From Geobacter sp. (GTDB taxonomy: Bacteria > Desulfobacterota > Desulfuromonadia > Geobacterales > Geobacteraceae): a stretch of DNA of 64,000 nt. Below are positions 51,129 to 59,654 of the stretch, piece after piece; within the stretch, counting starts at the first letter, position 1; the number at the start of each line of letters is the position of its first letter. The notes below the pieces were generated by a model that saw nothing but the letters and a program-made list of their open reading frames with translations, did no database searches and was not told where the DNA came from. Position numbers and translations under genes: made by a program. The stretch lies in the NCBI GenBank assembly GCA_003490025.1, contig DNJC01000055.1, positions 62,001-126,000 on the forward strand, written 5' to 3'.

Positions 51129-52898
51129 TCACCGCAGGTATCTCGTCAGAAGGCTGTTGACCGAAAGGGAGTGAATGACGAGGCAGGAGACCATGAGCAT
51201 GATCGCCACGACCCGGCTTTCGCCGAGCCATTTCCTGGTCGCGGTCCTATCCAGGAGCATGGCTGCGGAGTTTTTCATGAGCGAGAGGAAGCTGGAAAAA
51301 CAGACCGGAAGATACACCAGGTAGAGCAGTATCAGGTACCTGCCATGGAGGTTTATCCCCATGCTCCAGGCTCCGACGGCAAGAGCGGCCAGACACGCGG
51401 TACAGGCTCCCAACCAGGTCAACAGGCGGGAAGTTTCCGGCCAGGAAGCGGAGTTGAAGGCGTTCCACCAGAGGTAGATGCCACCGGCGAAGACCGGCAG
51501 TCCCAGCAGTATCACGGCATCTGTCCTCGGGATGTTCTCGAGCCAGCCGAAACCGATCCAGAAGTATTTGACGAGAAACCGGTCAGGGATTGCGAGTCCC
51601 TGCGAGCCCCAGAAAGCTATCAGCGCGTCCTTCACATAGGTGGTAACGGGTCCTTTCGGCGCACTCGTCTCGATGTTGCGCAGATGGTGGGAAGCCTGGA
51701 AGACAGGCCCCACCAGTCCGATGGAAAAGAGAAACAGTCCTAAGAAAGAGGCGGCCTTGGCGATCCCGCTCCCGACCTTCAGGGAGGGGAGTCCCGCGAC
51801 GGCCGCTTCAAACAGGAAGAATGCGAACGGTATCGCCAGCAGCACCCATCCTCCCCGCATCAGCAGCGCCAACTGCGCCGGGAGCGCCTCCTCCATTCCC
51901 GAGACCACCGTTTTCAGGTCGAACATGCCCCAGATCAACCAGGAAAGAACCCAGCCCGAGACAAGTCCCAGCCAGAATAGTGCCGACACTCTCCCCCTCG
52001 ACGCCGCGCTGTTCCCACGGCAAGGAAGTGTCGGCAGCACTGCGCCCGCCACGACGAGGAACAGGGCGAGCAGGGAAAATACGAACCCGGCCCTCCCTGA
52101 GAACATCAGCCAGAAGGTTGAAAAGCCCAGCAGCGCACCGAGCCAACTCGGCCTGCTCCCGCCGAAAAGGACTCCCAGCGCGATTGCAGCGGAAAGAATC
52201 CCGCCGGCTATCATGAAGGGATAGTTCGACACATGCATGGCAAAAAACGGCAGTGTCGGCACGTACAAGAGGACCGACGCACCTGCCGCGGCTGCGGGGA
52301 AGCCGCCCTGTTCCTCCAGGGGCGCGGGAGCAAGCACCCACGACACGATGAGAGCCGCCGCGTAAAACAGTGCCACCACAAGGCCATTGACGAGTCTCAT
52401 GGCCAGGAGACAGTAGTTCAGGTCGAGTACGGCAAGAAACGGCCTCGCCAGGTTCCATATCGATACGGTCAGTGGCGACCTGGCTTTCATATCCAGTGCC
52501 GAGAAAATGTTGTCGTAGCCGCTATCCAAAGGGGGGTACCGGCCGTCGAAAGCGAACTTGTAGGTGAGTTCCGGGTCCAGCTTTATGTCAAGGAAATAGC
52601 CCTTTTTCGCCCAGGCAATCACAGCAGGTGCTTCAGACTTTCTGCCGACCGTTTCCAGCATGGAAAGGAAATGAGTAGGTTCGTCGGGAGCATGGAACGG
52701 CGGAGTCACGACGGAGTAGAGAGAAGAGAGGCCAAAGAAGATAAGGGCCAGGGCAAAGAGGTGGACCCTGCCGGCCTCCCTGAGAAAAACGAAGCTGAGG
52801 GCGGACAATAAACAGATCCCTACGGATGCTGAGACGATGGACATCACCACGGCTTGAGGGAGTTGCCACATGCTGGCTAGATAGGCGAAGCAAGACAT
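51129..52898 (-). CDS. DUF2142 multi-spanning membrane protein
   Basis: A 589-residue protein with about 11-13 membrane helices. The N-terminal loop has the DUF2142 signature PPFHAPDEPTHFLSML, resembling the acidic loop of C-type glycosyltransferases. Relatives lie in cell-envelope polysaccharide clusters and are thought to be membrane glycosyltransferases using polyprenyl donors; the sugar is unknown. The ATG has GGAGGAA upstream. It is a single gene next to the divergent TadE gene. Its base composition is slightly less GC-rich than the window average. Confidence 0.8.
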   Translation of the reverse strand: MSCFAYLASMWQLPQAVVMSIVSASVGICLLSALSFVFLREAGRVHLFALALIFFGLSSLYSVVTPPFHAPDEPTHFLSMLETVGRKSEAPAVIAWAKKGYFLDIKLDPELTYKFAFDGRYPPLDSGYDNIFSALDMKARSPLTVSIWNLARPFLAVLDLNYCLLAMRLVNGLVVALFYAAALIVSWVLAPAPLEEQGGFPAAAAGASVLLYVPTLPFFAMHVSNYPFMIAGGILSAAIALGVLFGGSRPSWLGALLGFSTFWLMFSGRAGFVFSLLALFLVVAGAVLPTLPCRGNSAASRGRVSALFWLGLVSGWVLSWLIWGMFDLKTVVSGMEEALPAQLALLMRGGWVLLAIPFAFFLFEAAVAGLPSLKVGSGIAKAASFLGLFLFSIGLVGPVFQASHHLRNIETSAPKGPVTTYVKDALIAFWGSQGLAIPDRFLVKYFWIGFGWLENIPRTDAVILLGLPVFAGGIYLWWNAFNSASWPETSRLLTWLGACTACLAALAVGAWSMGINLHGRYLILLYLVYLPVCFSSFLSLMKNSAAMLLDRTATRKWLGESRVVAIMLMVSCLVIHSLSVNSLLTRYLR

Positions 52899-53370
52899 CA
52901 GATGTTCCTCCTAAGGACCAGCATCGATCTGGTTACCCGGGCTGTCACGGCACTCCCGCTGATAACTGGAGAGCCCAACCCGGACCGATGAGGTTATCCC
53001 CATTCACCTCCCCTGCGCCTGGCAGCCGACAGCTTTTTATCATGATTCCTCGTTCACGTCACCACTTTTCACCCCCTCCCGGGTCCCGCTTACGGTCTCG
53101 GATCAGCCATCGGCGGTGGTTGGCGGGAAATTGCGCAATAGTTTGTCGGTTAAATCCCATGACAGACCCTCCGGTCCATGTGGCATCGGGAATTGAAGGA
53201 GGAACAGTCGCGTCTCCGCGGGCGCGGCAAACGCTCCGGCAGGCTTGATGAGAGCTGGAAAGGAGGCAAGGCGTGTGGGAAGGGAAAAGCGGCTGCATTG
53301 ACATTCGCATGAGGATACAGATAATTAGATGCAGCCAATCTTTCATGCACGTTTACTCCCGAGGATCCAC
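52899..53370. other. Divergent intergenic region with a TadE promoter
   Basis: No gene is supported. It contains the DUF2142 leader on the left and a strong sigma-70 promoter for tadE on the right (53298-53325). The central 250 bases hold no pattern I recognise. Confidence 0.5.
53298..53325 (+). promoter_or_regulatory. Near-consensus sigma-70 promoter for the TadE/TadG pair
   Basis: A perfect TTGACA (53298-53303) is followed after 16 bases by GATAAT (53320-53325). Transcription would start near 53332, about 40 bases before the tadE ATG. It is one of the strongest promoter matches in the window. Confidence 0.75.
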
Positions 53371-53853
53371 ATGAAAACTGCGCAAAGACCCCAAAATGGG
53401 CAGGCACTGGTCGAAATGGCGATCATCCTACCGCTGCTGTTATTGTTAGTTTTAGGGTTGGCAGACTACGCCCGTGCGCTGTACATCAAAAACAGCTTAA
53501 ACAACGCAGCACGTTCAGGCGCCAGGGCTGCGGCGGTCATTCCGCACCACCAATTATATAATGAGTCAGGCGCGCTCAGTTCGCCTGCAACCCCGACGGC
53601 GAATACGATAAGGAGCAACCTGTTCAATGGGATCCCCGATTCGGTCACCTATACCTTGAATATACTTGATTCCACCGGCACCAATCCCGTAACGGGGCCG
53701 GCGTCGGCCGGCAACATAGTCAAAGTAGCCGTGACCTGGACGGACGTCCCTATGATCACACCTCTATATAAGATAGTCGGGATTATCAGCAACACTCAGA
53801 CAGGCCCTTATGTCCTTACACTCACCGGTCAGGCTGCGATGCGGTACGAATAA
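53371..53853 (+). CDS. TadE-like pseudopilin-type membrane protein
   Basis: A 160-residue protein with the TadE N-terminal signature: GQALVEMAIILPLLLLLVLG, where the Glu before the hydrophobic helix is typical. It continues LADYARALYIKNSLNNAAR, and a long exported domain ends with ALTGQAAMRYE-like strands. TadE proteins are minor pseudopilins of Tad-type pili or outer-membrane-associated components. No Tad ATPase, platform or peptidase gene is nearby, so it is an orphan. A GAGG site precedes the ATG. GC content is visibly lower than for neighbours. Confidence 0.82.
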   Translation: MKTAQRPQNGQALVEMAIILPLLLLLVLGLADYARALYIKNSLNNAARSGARAAAVIPHHQLYNESGALSSPATPTANTIRSNLFNGIPDSVTYTLNILDSTGTNPVTGPASAGNIVKVAVTWTDVPMITPLYKIVGIISNTQTGPYVLTLTGQAAMRYE

Positions 53854-53940
53854 GATGAGCCGTCATCATTCCCTGATAGCTGCCATGGATTCAGCTGACC
53901 AACCGAGCAGTTTTTAGAAAAAGAGTTTGTGGGTATTTTT

Positions 53941-55068
53941 ATGACTGAAAACTTGTCCAAAAAGGAACGTGGGTTCGTAGTAATCGTGCTGGCACTGGGC
54001 ACACTCGTTATGTTGTTTGCCTTGGCAGGACTGGCCATCGACGTCAGCCGCGCGTACGTCGTTAAAGGTGAACTCCAGAAGGCTGCAGACGCGGCTGCCC
54101 TGGCAGGTGCGGGGAACCTCTACATGTCCAATCCGTCGAGCCCCGCTACCCCCATCCTTTCCTGGGCCAACGCCGAGAGTAGCGCTACCAATTTTATCGG
54201 CAAAAATACGGCCAATGGCCGCGCACTTACCGATGGTTTGGTTGAGGCAGGTTACTGGAAAATCGCCTCACCCACGTCTAATACGCTTAATCCCAAGGGA
54301 ACAGTCCCGGGCAGTTGTTCGTCTACCGGCTCCAGTTGCACCAACAACTCCGATTGCAGCGCATCGGAGGTATGTATTCAGGATTATGCCCCCGCGGTCA
54401 AAGTCACCATAAGGAAATCCCCTGGAAACAACGGTGGAGCGTTGACGACATTTTTTGCCCGTGTTGTCGGCTGGGAAGAATTCCAGGTGGCTGCCGGCGC
54501 GATTGCCGTATCAGGGTTTGTCGGCTCTGTCCCTCCCGGCCTTGCATTCCCTTTCGCAGTTACCGCGTGCGTCGTCAATGACTATTTTTCCCAAGTCCCA
54601 CTTCCAGACCCGCCTACCGAGGTGACCGACGTCTCGATTTACCACCTGAAGAATGGGACGGACGTTTCGCCCGGCCAGTGGACAAATCTTCTGCAGGGAA
54701 GGGATCCCTCCGCCGAAACGGTAAAGGCATATATTGAGAACCTCAATGATCCCAAAGATGGGACGCCATCGCCAGCCACGAATGCAGGAGATCCGGTCTA
54801 TCTCGATCCGGGAACAAAAGCTGCCGTGTATCGGGAGACACAACAGTTGATAGATTCCGGGCGTGGACTCGTTTACCTGCCCGTCGTCGACTGCACCATT
54901 GTTCCCAACACAACCATGCAGATCAGGGGATACGTCGCCTTTCAACTCACCAGTACTACAAACTCATCGATGACAGGACATTTGGTATCAATGTATATGA
55001 TCCCTCCCGGCACTGGGCCTGGCGGAGGAATCGGCAACACCGTTTCAGCACCCAAATTGGTAAAATGA
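53941..55068 (+). CDS. TadG-like (Flp pilus-assembly) membrane-anchored protein
   Basis: A 375-residue protein with the TadG N-terminal helix (GFVVIVLALGTLVMLFALAG) and the following LAIDVSRAYVVKGELQKAAD, AAALAGAGNLYM. The rest is exported and contains Cys (GSCSSTGSSCTNNSDCSA) likely to form disulfides, but no VWA domain as found in some TadG. It may form a pair with tadE for surface or secretion. The start is uncertain (ATG at 53941 or GTG at 53929); neither has a strong ribosome site. A terminator follows. Confidence 0.8.
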   Translation: MTENLSKKERGFVVIVLALGTLVMLFALAGLAIDVSRAYVVKGELQKAADAAALAGAGNLYMSNPSSPATPILSWANAESSATNFIGKNTANGRALTDGLVEAGYWKIASPTSNTLNPKGTVPGSCSSTGSSCTNNSDCSASEVCIQDYAPAVKVTIRKSPGNNGGALTTFFARVVGWEEFQVAAGAIAVSGFVGSVPPGLAFPFAVTACVVNDYFSQVPLPDPPTEVTDVSIYHLKNGTDVSPGQWTNLLQGRDPSAETVKAYIENLNDPKDGTPSPATNAGDPVYLDPGTKAAVYRETQQLIDSGRGLVYLPVVDCTIVPNTTMQIRGYVAFQLTSTTNSSMTGHLVSMYMIPPGTGPGGGIGNTVSAPKLVK

Positions 55069-55104
55069 AATAGACTCTTCTTGCCTAGTCCGCGAGCAAT
55101 ACCC

Positions 55105-55142
55105 AAAGGCCTCCTGGCAACCGCCAGGAGGCCTTTTTATTT
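55105..55142 (+). terminator. Rho-independent terminator after TadG
   Basis: A perfect 14-base stem (AAAGGCCTCCTGGC with GCCAGGAGGCCTTT) and a four-base loop, followed by TTTTTAT. It closes the tadE-tadG unit and separates it from the kinase gene. Confidence 0.9.
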
Positions 55143-55294
55143 CCGTCTCAGTCCGTTGTCATCTTTAATCGAGCCCGCCGTCAGAAGACGATGCGCCAGA
55201 AGACAAATTGCATAATGCGCCAACTCCTGTAAAGTTAATGAATCTCGTCCTCTAAGGCTTCAAATGCACTTGGCCTCATAACAGGAAAAAGCGC

Positions 55295-57916
55295 ATGTCC
55301 GATAACAACCTGGCGCCAACCGAAGACGCAGCTCCCGGCATGGTTGGTCCGGCCCGCTGGTACAGGATCATCACCTTTTTGCCGTACCTGGTCATGACAC
55401 TGTCATTGGTTACGACTTGGCTCTTCTGGAGCCAGTACGACCAAAGTCTCGCCGTCCGTTCGCAGACGGCCTTCGACGACAGGACCCAGGATATCGCGAA
55501 CAGGTTTTTCAACCGGATGACCGACGACGAGGAGATCCTGAGAGGGGCGGCCGGCCTGTTCAATGCCAGCGAGAATGTCACCCGTGACGAATGGCGCCGC
55601 TACGTCGCGTCGCTTGCACTTGGAAAGAACTACACCGGCTTCCAGGGCATCGGCTTTTCCGAGGTGGTCCGCCGCGAGGACAAGGACCGCCACATTCGGC
55701 GCGTACGGGCGGAAGGATATCCCTCGTACAGGATTTGGCCCGAGGGAGAGCGGAAGGAATATACCTCCATCGTCTTTTTGGAACCCTTCGACTGGCGGAA
55801 CCAGCGGGCCTTCGGCTACGACATGTTCTCCGAACCGGTCCGCCGCGAAGCCATGGGAAAGGCCCGGGACGGAGGAACTGCTGCCGTAACCGGTCCTGTC
55901 ATCCTGATGCAGGAAACGGAGCAGGACAGGCAGACAGGGATATTGATGTACCAGCCGGTGTACAACCCGCGCCTCCCACTCGATACGGTGGCCCAGCGCC
56001 GCGCCGCTATCAAGGGGTATGCCTACAGTCCGATCAGGGTGAAGGACTTCATGTCGGCCACCTTCCCCAAGCCGCCCATGGACGTCGGTTTCCGGATCTT
56101 CACCGGAACGGAACCAAAGCCAGTCACCATGCTGTTCGACAGCGTCTCCGCCTGGGACGTCAAACTTCCCGACGGCTACAAGGGAGGGTTGCAGAAGACG
56201 CTATCCCTTCAAAAGTTCGGCCGACACTGGCTGATCACCTTTCAGTCCCTGCCGGGCTTCGGCCTGGAGGGGCGCAAGAACGAATCCAGGAGCTACTTGA
56301 TCGGCGGAGTGACGGTCAGCCTGCTCCTGGGCGTCATTGCGTTCATGCTCCGTTCCGCCCATGCCAGCGCCCTGGCTGCGGCACGGGCGCTGAAGGAGAG
56401 CCGGGAACGGTACCGGCAACTTTCCGAGGACAGTCCCGCACACATCGCGACATTCCTCCCCGACGGCACGATCACCTACGTCAACCCGGCCTTCGCCCAC
56501 GGCATCGGCCGGACGCAGGACGAACTCGTGGGCGTGAACATCTTCGGCACCCTGCTGCCGGACTTCCAGGTTTCGGTGCAGCAGGGGCTCGCCGCCCTTT
56601 CGCCGCAGCATCCGACCGAGACCCACGAAGAGGCCCGCCTCGCCCCCGACAAAAGCATCATCTGGCATCAATGGACCAACCGGGCGATCTTCGACGAACA
56701 GGGGAAGATCGCCAAGATCCAGGGGGTCGGCCAGGACATCACGGATCGCAAGAGGGCCGAGGAGGAACGAGCCCGCCTGGAACAGCAGATGGTGCAGGCC
56801 CAGAAGCTGGAGAGCCTTGGCCTTCTTGCAGGCGGCGTGGCCCATGACTTCAACAACATCCTCACGGCGATCATAGGCAACGTCGACCTGTCCCTGATGA
56901 AGCTCCCGGAGGGTTCCCCCGTCGCGGACAATCTCCACCAAATAGAGAAAGCGGCGACCAGGGCGGCCTATCTAGCCAAGCAGATGCTCGCCTACTCCGG
57001 CAAAGGAAGGTTCATCATCGAGAAGGTAGACCTGAACCGGGTCATCGTGGAGCTACGGAACATCCTAGAGGCATCCATCTCCAGGAACGCGGACCTCGTG
57101 CTCAAGCTCCAAAAGCCGCTGCCAGCGGTAGAGGCCGACGCCAACCAGGTGCGTCAGATACTGATGAACCTTGCCATGAACGCCTCAGAAGCCATAGGGG
57201 AAGACAGCGGCGCCATCACCATCAGCACCGGGAGCGTCGACTACGACCGGGACGGCTTGAAGGATGTCCTGCTGGGTCAGGGCATGGCGGAAGGGAGCTA
57301 CGTGTTTCTGGAGGTCGCCGACACCGGCTGCGGCATGGAGAAGGAAGTCCGGGGAAAGATTTTCGATCCCTTCTTCACCACCAAGTTCACCGGCCGCGGC
57401 CTTGGGCTGGCTGCCGTTCACGGCATCGTCCGCGGGCATAAAGGCGGCATGAAGATCAGCAGCGAACCAGGTAAGGGAAGCAGGTTCACGGTGCTGCTGC
57501 CGGCCTCCGGCGCCTCGACCGAGGACGCGGCGCCGGAAAGCCGCCAGGACGACTGGAAGGGAGAGGGGAAAATCCTGCTGGTCGATGACGAGGAGTCGGT
57601 ACGGGGGATCGGGACCGGGCTGCTAAGCGAACTCGGCTTTACTACCGTACTGGCCGGCGACGGACGGGAGGCCCTGGCTGTCTTCAAGGATAATCGCGAC
57701 ATACGAGCCGTCATCCTGGACCTCACCATGCCAAGGATGGACGGCCAGCAGTGCTTCCGCGAGCTGCGGCTCGTCGATCCCGGGGTGAAGGTCATCATGT
57801 CCAGCGGGTTCAGCGAGCAGGACGTCGTGCAAAAGTTCGCCGGGCAGGGCCTGGCCGGGTTCATCCAGAAACCGTACAACCTGAGAGCCCTCAGGGAGAT
57901 CATGCGGAAAATCTAG
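55295..57916 (+). CDS. CHASE-domain membrane hybrid histidine kinase
   Basis: An 873-residue protein. One N-terminal helix (about residues 25-45) is followed by a periplasmic CHASE domain (about 65-310, with FQGIGFSEVVRREDKDRHIR and GFRIFTGTEPKPVTML), then a second helix (LIGGVTVSLLLGVIAFML). Cytoplasmic parts are a PAS domain, HisKA with GGVAHDFNNILTAIIGNV, HATPase (GRGLGLAAVHGIVRGHKG) and a receiver with Asp in AVILDLTMPRMDG. CHASE domains bind small ligands outside the membrane. It is followed at 17 bases by a convergent gene; no partner lies adjacent. Confidence 0.92.
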   Translation: MSDNNLAPTEDAAPGMVGPARWYRIITFLPYLVMTLSLVTTWLFWSQYDQSLAVRSQTAFDDRTQDIANRFFNRMTDDEEILRGAAGLFNASENVTRDEWRRYVASLALGKNYTGFQGIGFSEVVRREDKDRHIRRVRAEGYPSYRIWPEGERKEYTSIVFLEPFDWRNQRAFGYDMFSEPVRREAMGKARDGGTAAVTGPVILMQETEQDRQTGILMYQPVYNPRLPLDTVAQRRAAIKGYAYSPIRVKDFMSATFPKPPMDVGFRIFTGTEPKPVTMLFDSVSAWDVKLPDGYKGGLQKTLSLQKFGRHWLITFQSLPGFGLEGRKNESRSYLIGGVTVSLLLGVIAFMLRSAHASALAAARALKESRERYRQLSEDSPAHIATFLPDGTITYVNPAFAHGIGRTQDELVGVNIFGTLLPDFQVSVQQGLAALSPQHPTETHEEARLAPDKSIIWHQWTNRAIFDEQGKIAKIQGVGQDITDRKRAEEERARLEQQMVQAQKLESLGLLAGGVAHDFNNILTAIIGNVDLSLMKLPEGSPVADNLHQIEKAATRAAYLAKQMLAYSGKGRFIIEKVDLNRVIVELRNILEASISRNADLVLKLQKPLPAVEADANQVRQILMNLAMNASEAIGEDSGAITISTGSVDYDRDGLKDVLLGQGMAEGSYVFLEVADTGCGMEKEVRGKIFDPFFTTKFTGRGLGLAAVHGIVRGHKGGMKISSEPGKGSRFTVLLPASGASTEDAAPESRQDDWKGEGKILLVDDEESVRGIGTGLLSELGFTTVLAGDGREALAVFKDNRDIRAVILDLTMPRMDGQQCFRELRLVDPGVKVIMSSGFSEQDVVQKFAGQGLAGFIQKPYNLRALREIMRKI

Positions 57917-57934
57917 AGGACCTGCATTGCGGAC

Positions 57935-58699
57935 TTATTTTCCCACCCTCCCGAGCACCGCTGCGCCGTCGAGCGTCGCACGCAACGTCGCAGCGTAGTC
58001 GCCGGTGACCGGAGGGAGATCCAGGAGCGCCACCGCAACGGTCTCACGGGGCCAACCGAGGAAGACCACGTACAGTTTTCCGCTGCGCAGGTTGTTGTTG
58101 CGGTTCGTGGCAAGCGCCACTGTCGTTCGGCCCGTTTCCCTCGCCAGCCCCTGAACCGCTCCCTCGGGTAACGGCGCGTTGTGGGAGTAGCTTGCCGCGG
58201 CCTCGGCGGGGACGATGGTAAAAGCGGTTACACCACCCACCGCCGTATCGAATTCGAGAGAGAGCGACACCCCGACGTACGCCCCGGCAGGCGTAGTCGC
58301 CCCCGTGCCCTTTCCCGTGCCCTTCGTTGCCGCCGAATCGCACTCCTGGCAACCCCAAGTCACGGCATGGTGCAGGCCGCGGTAATCGTATTCGAAGCGG
58401 ATCGTGTTCCCGATGATCATCCCGGGACCCCAGAAGCCGGATTTGGAGAGAACGAGGCTGCTGTCGCGGACACTCCACCGGCCGTGGGTGGAGGAATACC
58501 GGTAGCTGCCATCGGCGTTCAGCACGAGGGACTGCATATTCCGGCAGGAACCGCCGGCCCCGGAAACGTTATAGGACGAGCAGCGGTACGTCCCCGGAGC
58601 AACCTCCCCCGTCTCGCCCGAAGCATCGGAAACCGTCGCGGCGACCAGAACTCCCATCGCCATGGTCAAAGCCGCTATTCCCCGTCGCATGCTCCTCAT
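57935..58699 (-). CDS. Exported hypothetical protein
   Basis: A 254-residue protein with a signal peptide (GIAALTMAMGVLVAATVSDA), beta-rich and rich in Gly/Thr. Segments such as GTYRCSSYNVSGAGGSCRNM, then SYRYSSTHGRWSVRDSSLVL suggest repeated beta-hairpins with a disulfide. I recognise no family; later parts (SGKLYVVFLGWPRETV) give no clear domain. The ATG at 58699 is preferred over a GTG two codons upstream because GGAGGTG lies at the correct distance. Convergent with the CHASE kinase. Confidence 0.6.
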   Translation of the reverse strand: MRSMRRGIAALTMAMGVLVAATVSDASGETGEVAPGTYRCSSYNVSGAGGSCRNMQSLVLNADGSYRYSSTHGRWSVRDSSLVLSKSGFWGPGMIIGNTIRFEYDYRGLHHAVTWGCQECDSAATKGTGKGTGATTPAGAYVGVSLSLEFDTAVGGVTAFTIVPAEAAASYSHNAPLPEGAVQGLARETGRTTVALATNRNNNLRSGKLYVVFLGWPRETVAVALLDLPPVTGDYAATLRATLDGAAVLGRVGK

Positions 58700-58946
58700 A
58701 ACCACACCTCCACGCGCAGTACCCTAACGGCGTTGCGCCGTTTCCAGCGAAAAAACTCCCCGATCCCCTCCGGCCTATATTACTGGGCATCGGTATCTTT
58801 CCCGGAAACTTAAGCCGCCTTTAGCCGGTGGGGGCCGCGACGCGGTTCAGGGGAGCCTTGTCGGGATTTTGAGAATATAAATTTCTACAGGAACGCCAGG
58901 CGGAGGCCGATGAGAAGTTGCGGACGAACAACTTTGGGAGTAACCA

Positions 58947-59492
58947 ATGGAAACGACAAGGCCGGTCTTTTTAAAAGGATTCGTAAAAGTCCCCATTACC
59001 CCGGAGTTGCGGGGCGGGATGTTGGCCGAAAACGACTGGGCAAAGAACCTCGGAGTGGACCAAGCTGAGCTCTTGCTGTTGGCCCATTACATGTATCCGT
59101 ATCGAGGGGAGAAGGGGGCTACGGTTTTTCGCGAAGGCGACAGTGAGTCCTTCATGTGCCTCATCTGTGAAGGCCAACTCCAGATTGCCAGAAGCGATTG
59201 TTCCACCTCGCTATCCGTTGTAGGTCCCGGAAACACGGTGGGCGAGATGGCGCTCATAGACGGACACCCTCGCTCCGCTTCTGCATTGGCCTTAACCGAA
59301 CTGCTTCTCTACGTCATGACTCGCAGCAATTTCTTCCTGTTGGCCGAAGATCACCCCAAAATCTGGGGGAAGCTCATCTTTAAAATCGCCTGCCTCATGA
59401 GCAACCGGCTGCGCCTTACCAACCAAGCGCTTGCGGAGCACCTCGCGCCTGTCAGCCACGTTGAGAAGAGGTGGACGCCCACAAAAATATGA
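58947..59492 (+). CDS. Cyclic-nucleotide-binding (CNBD) domain protein
   Basis: A 181-residue protein with one cNMP-binding fold. The phosphate-binding cassette is GNTVGEMALIDGHPRSASAL, and the barrel includes TVFREGDSESFMCLICEGQL. There is no helix-turn-helix after the domain (the last 25 residues end HLAPVSHVEKRWTPTKI). It therefore acts as a stand-alone ligand-sensing module rather than a CRP-type transcription factor. A GGGAG site precedes the ATG. Confidence 0.88.
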   Translation: METTRPVFLKGFVKVPITPELRGGMLAENDWAKNLGVDQAELLLLAHYMYPYRGEKGATVFREGDSESFMCLICEGQLQIARSDCSTSLSVVGPGNTVGEMALIDGHPRSASALALTELLLYVMTRSNFFLLAEDHPKIWGKLIFKIACLMSNRLRLTNQALAEHLAPVSHVEKRWTPTKI

Positions 59493-59654
59493 AAGCAGGC
59501 TCTGGGGCGTTGCAGGGGCAGGCAAAGTTGCCAACGTCACCCCCGGCCCCCTTTTCTATCATCCCGCGCAGGGGGTAGCGGCAGACTCGGATATGGATTG
59601 TAAAGCTTAGCTTCAGGTAGTAGTATCCGGCGGGAATTCCTTGTGGGAGAGAGT

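Noticed and set aside
53240..53290. Hammerhead-like CTTGATGAG...GGAAAGG upstream of tadE
   Set aside because: The core CUGANGA is altered and stems I-III cannot be formed.
32021..55245. Shared CATAATGCGCC in the leaders at about 32020 and 55231
   Set aside because: An 11-base match between two sites in 64 kb is expected by chance many times; no further similarity surrounds it.
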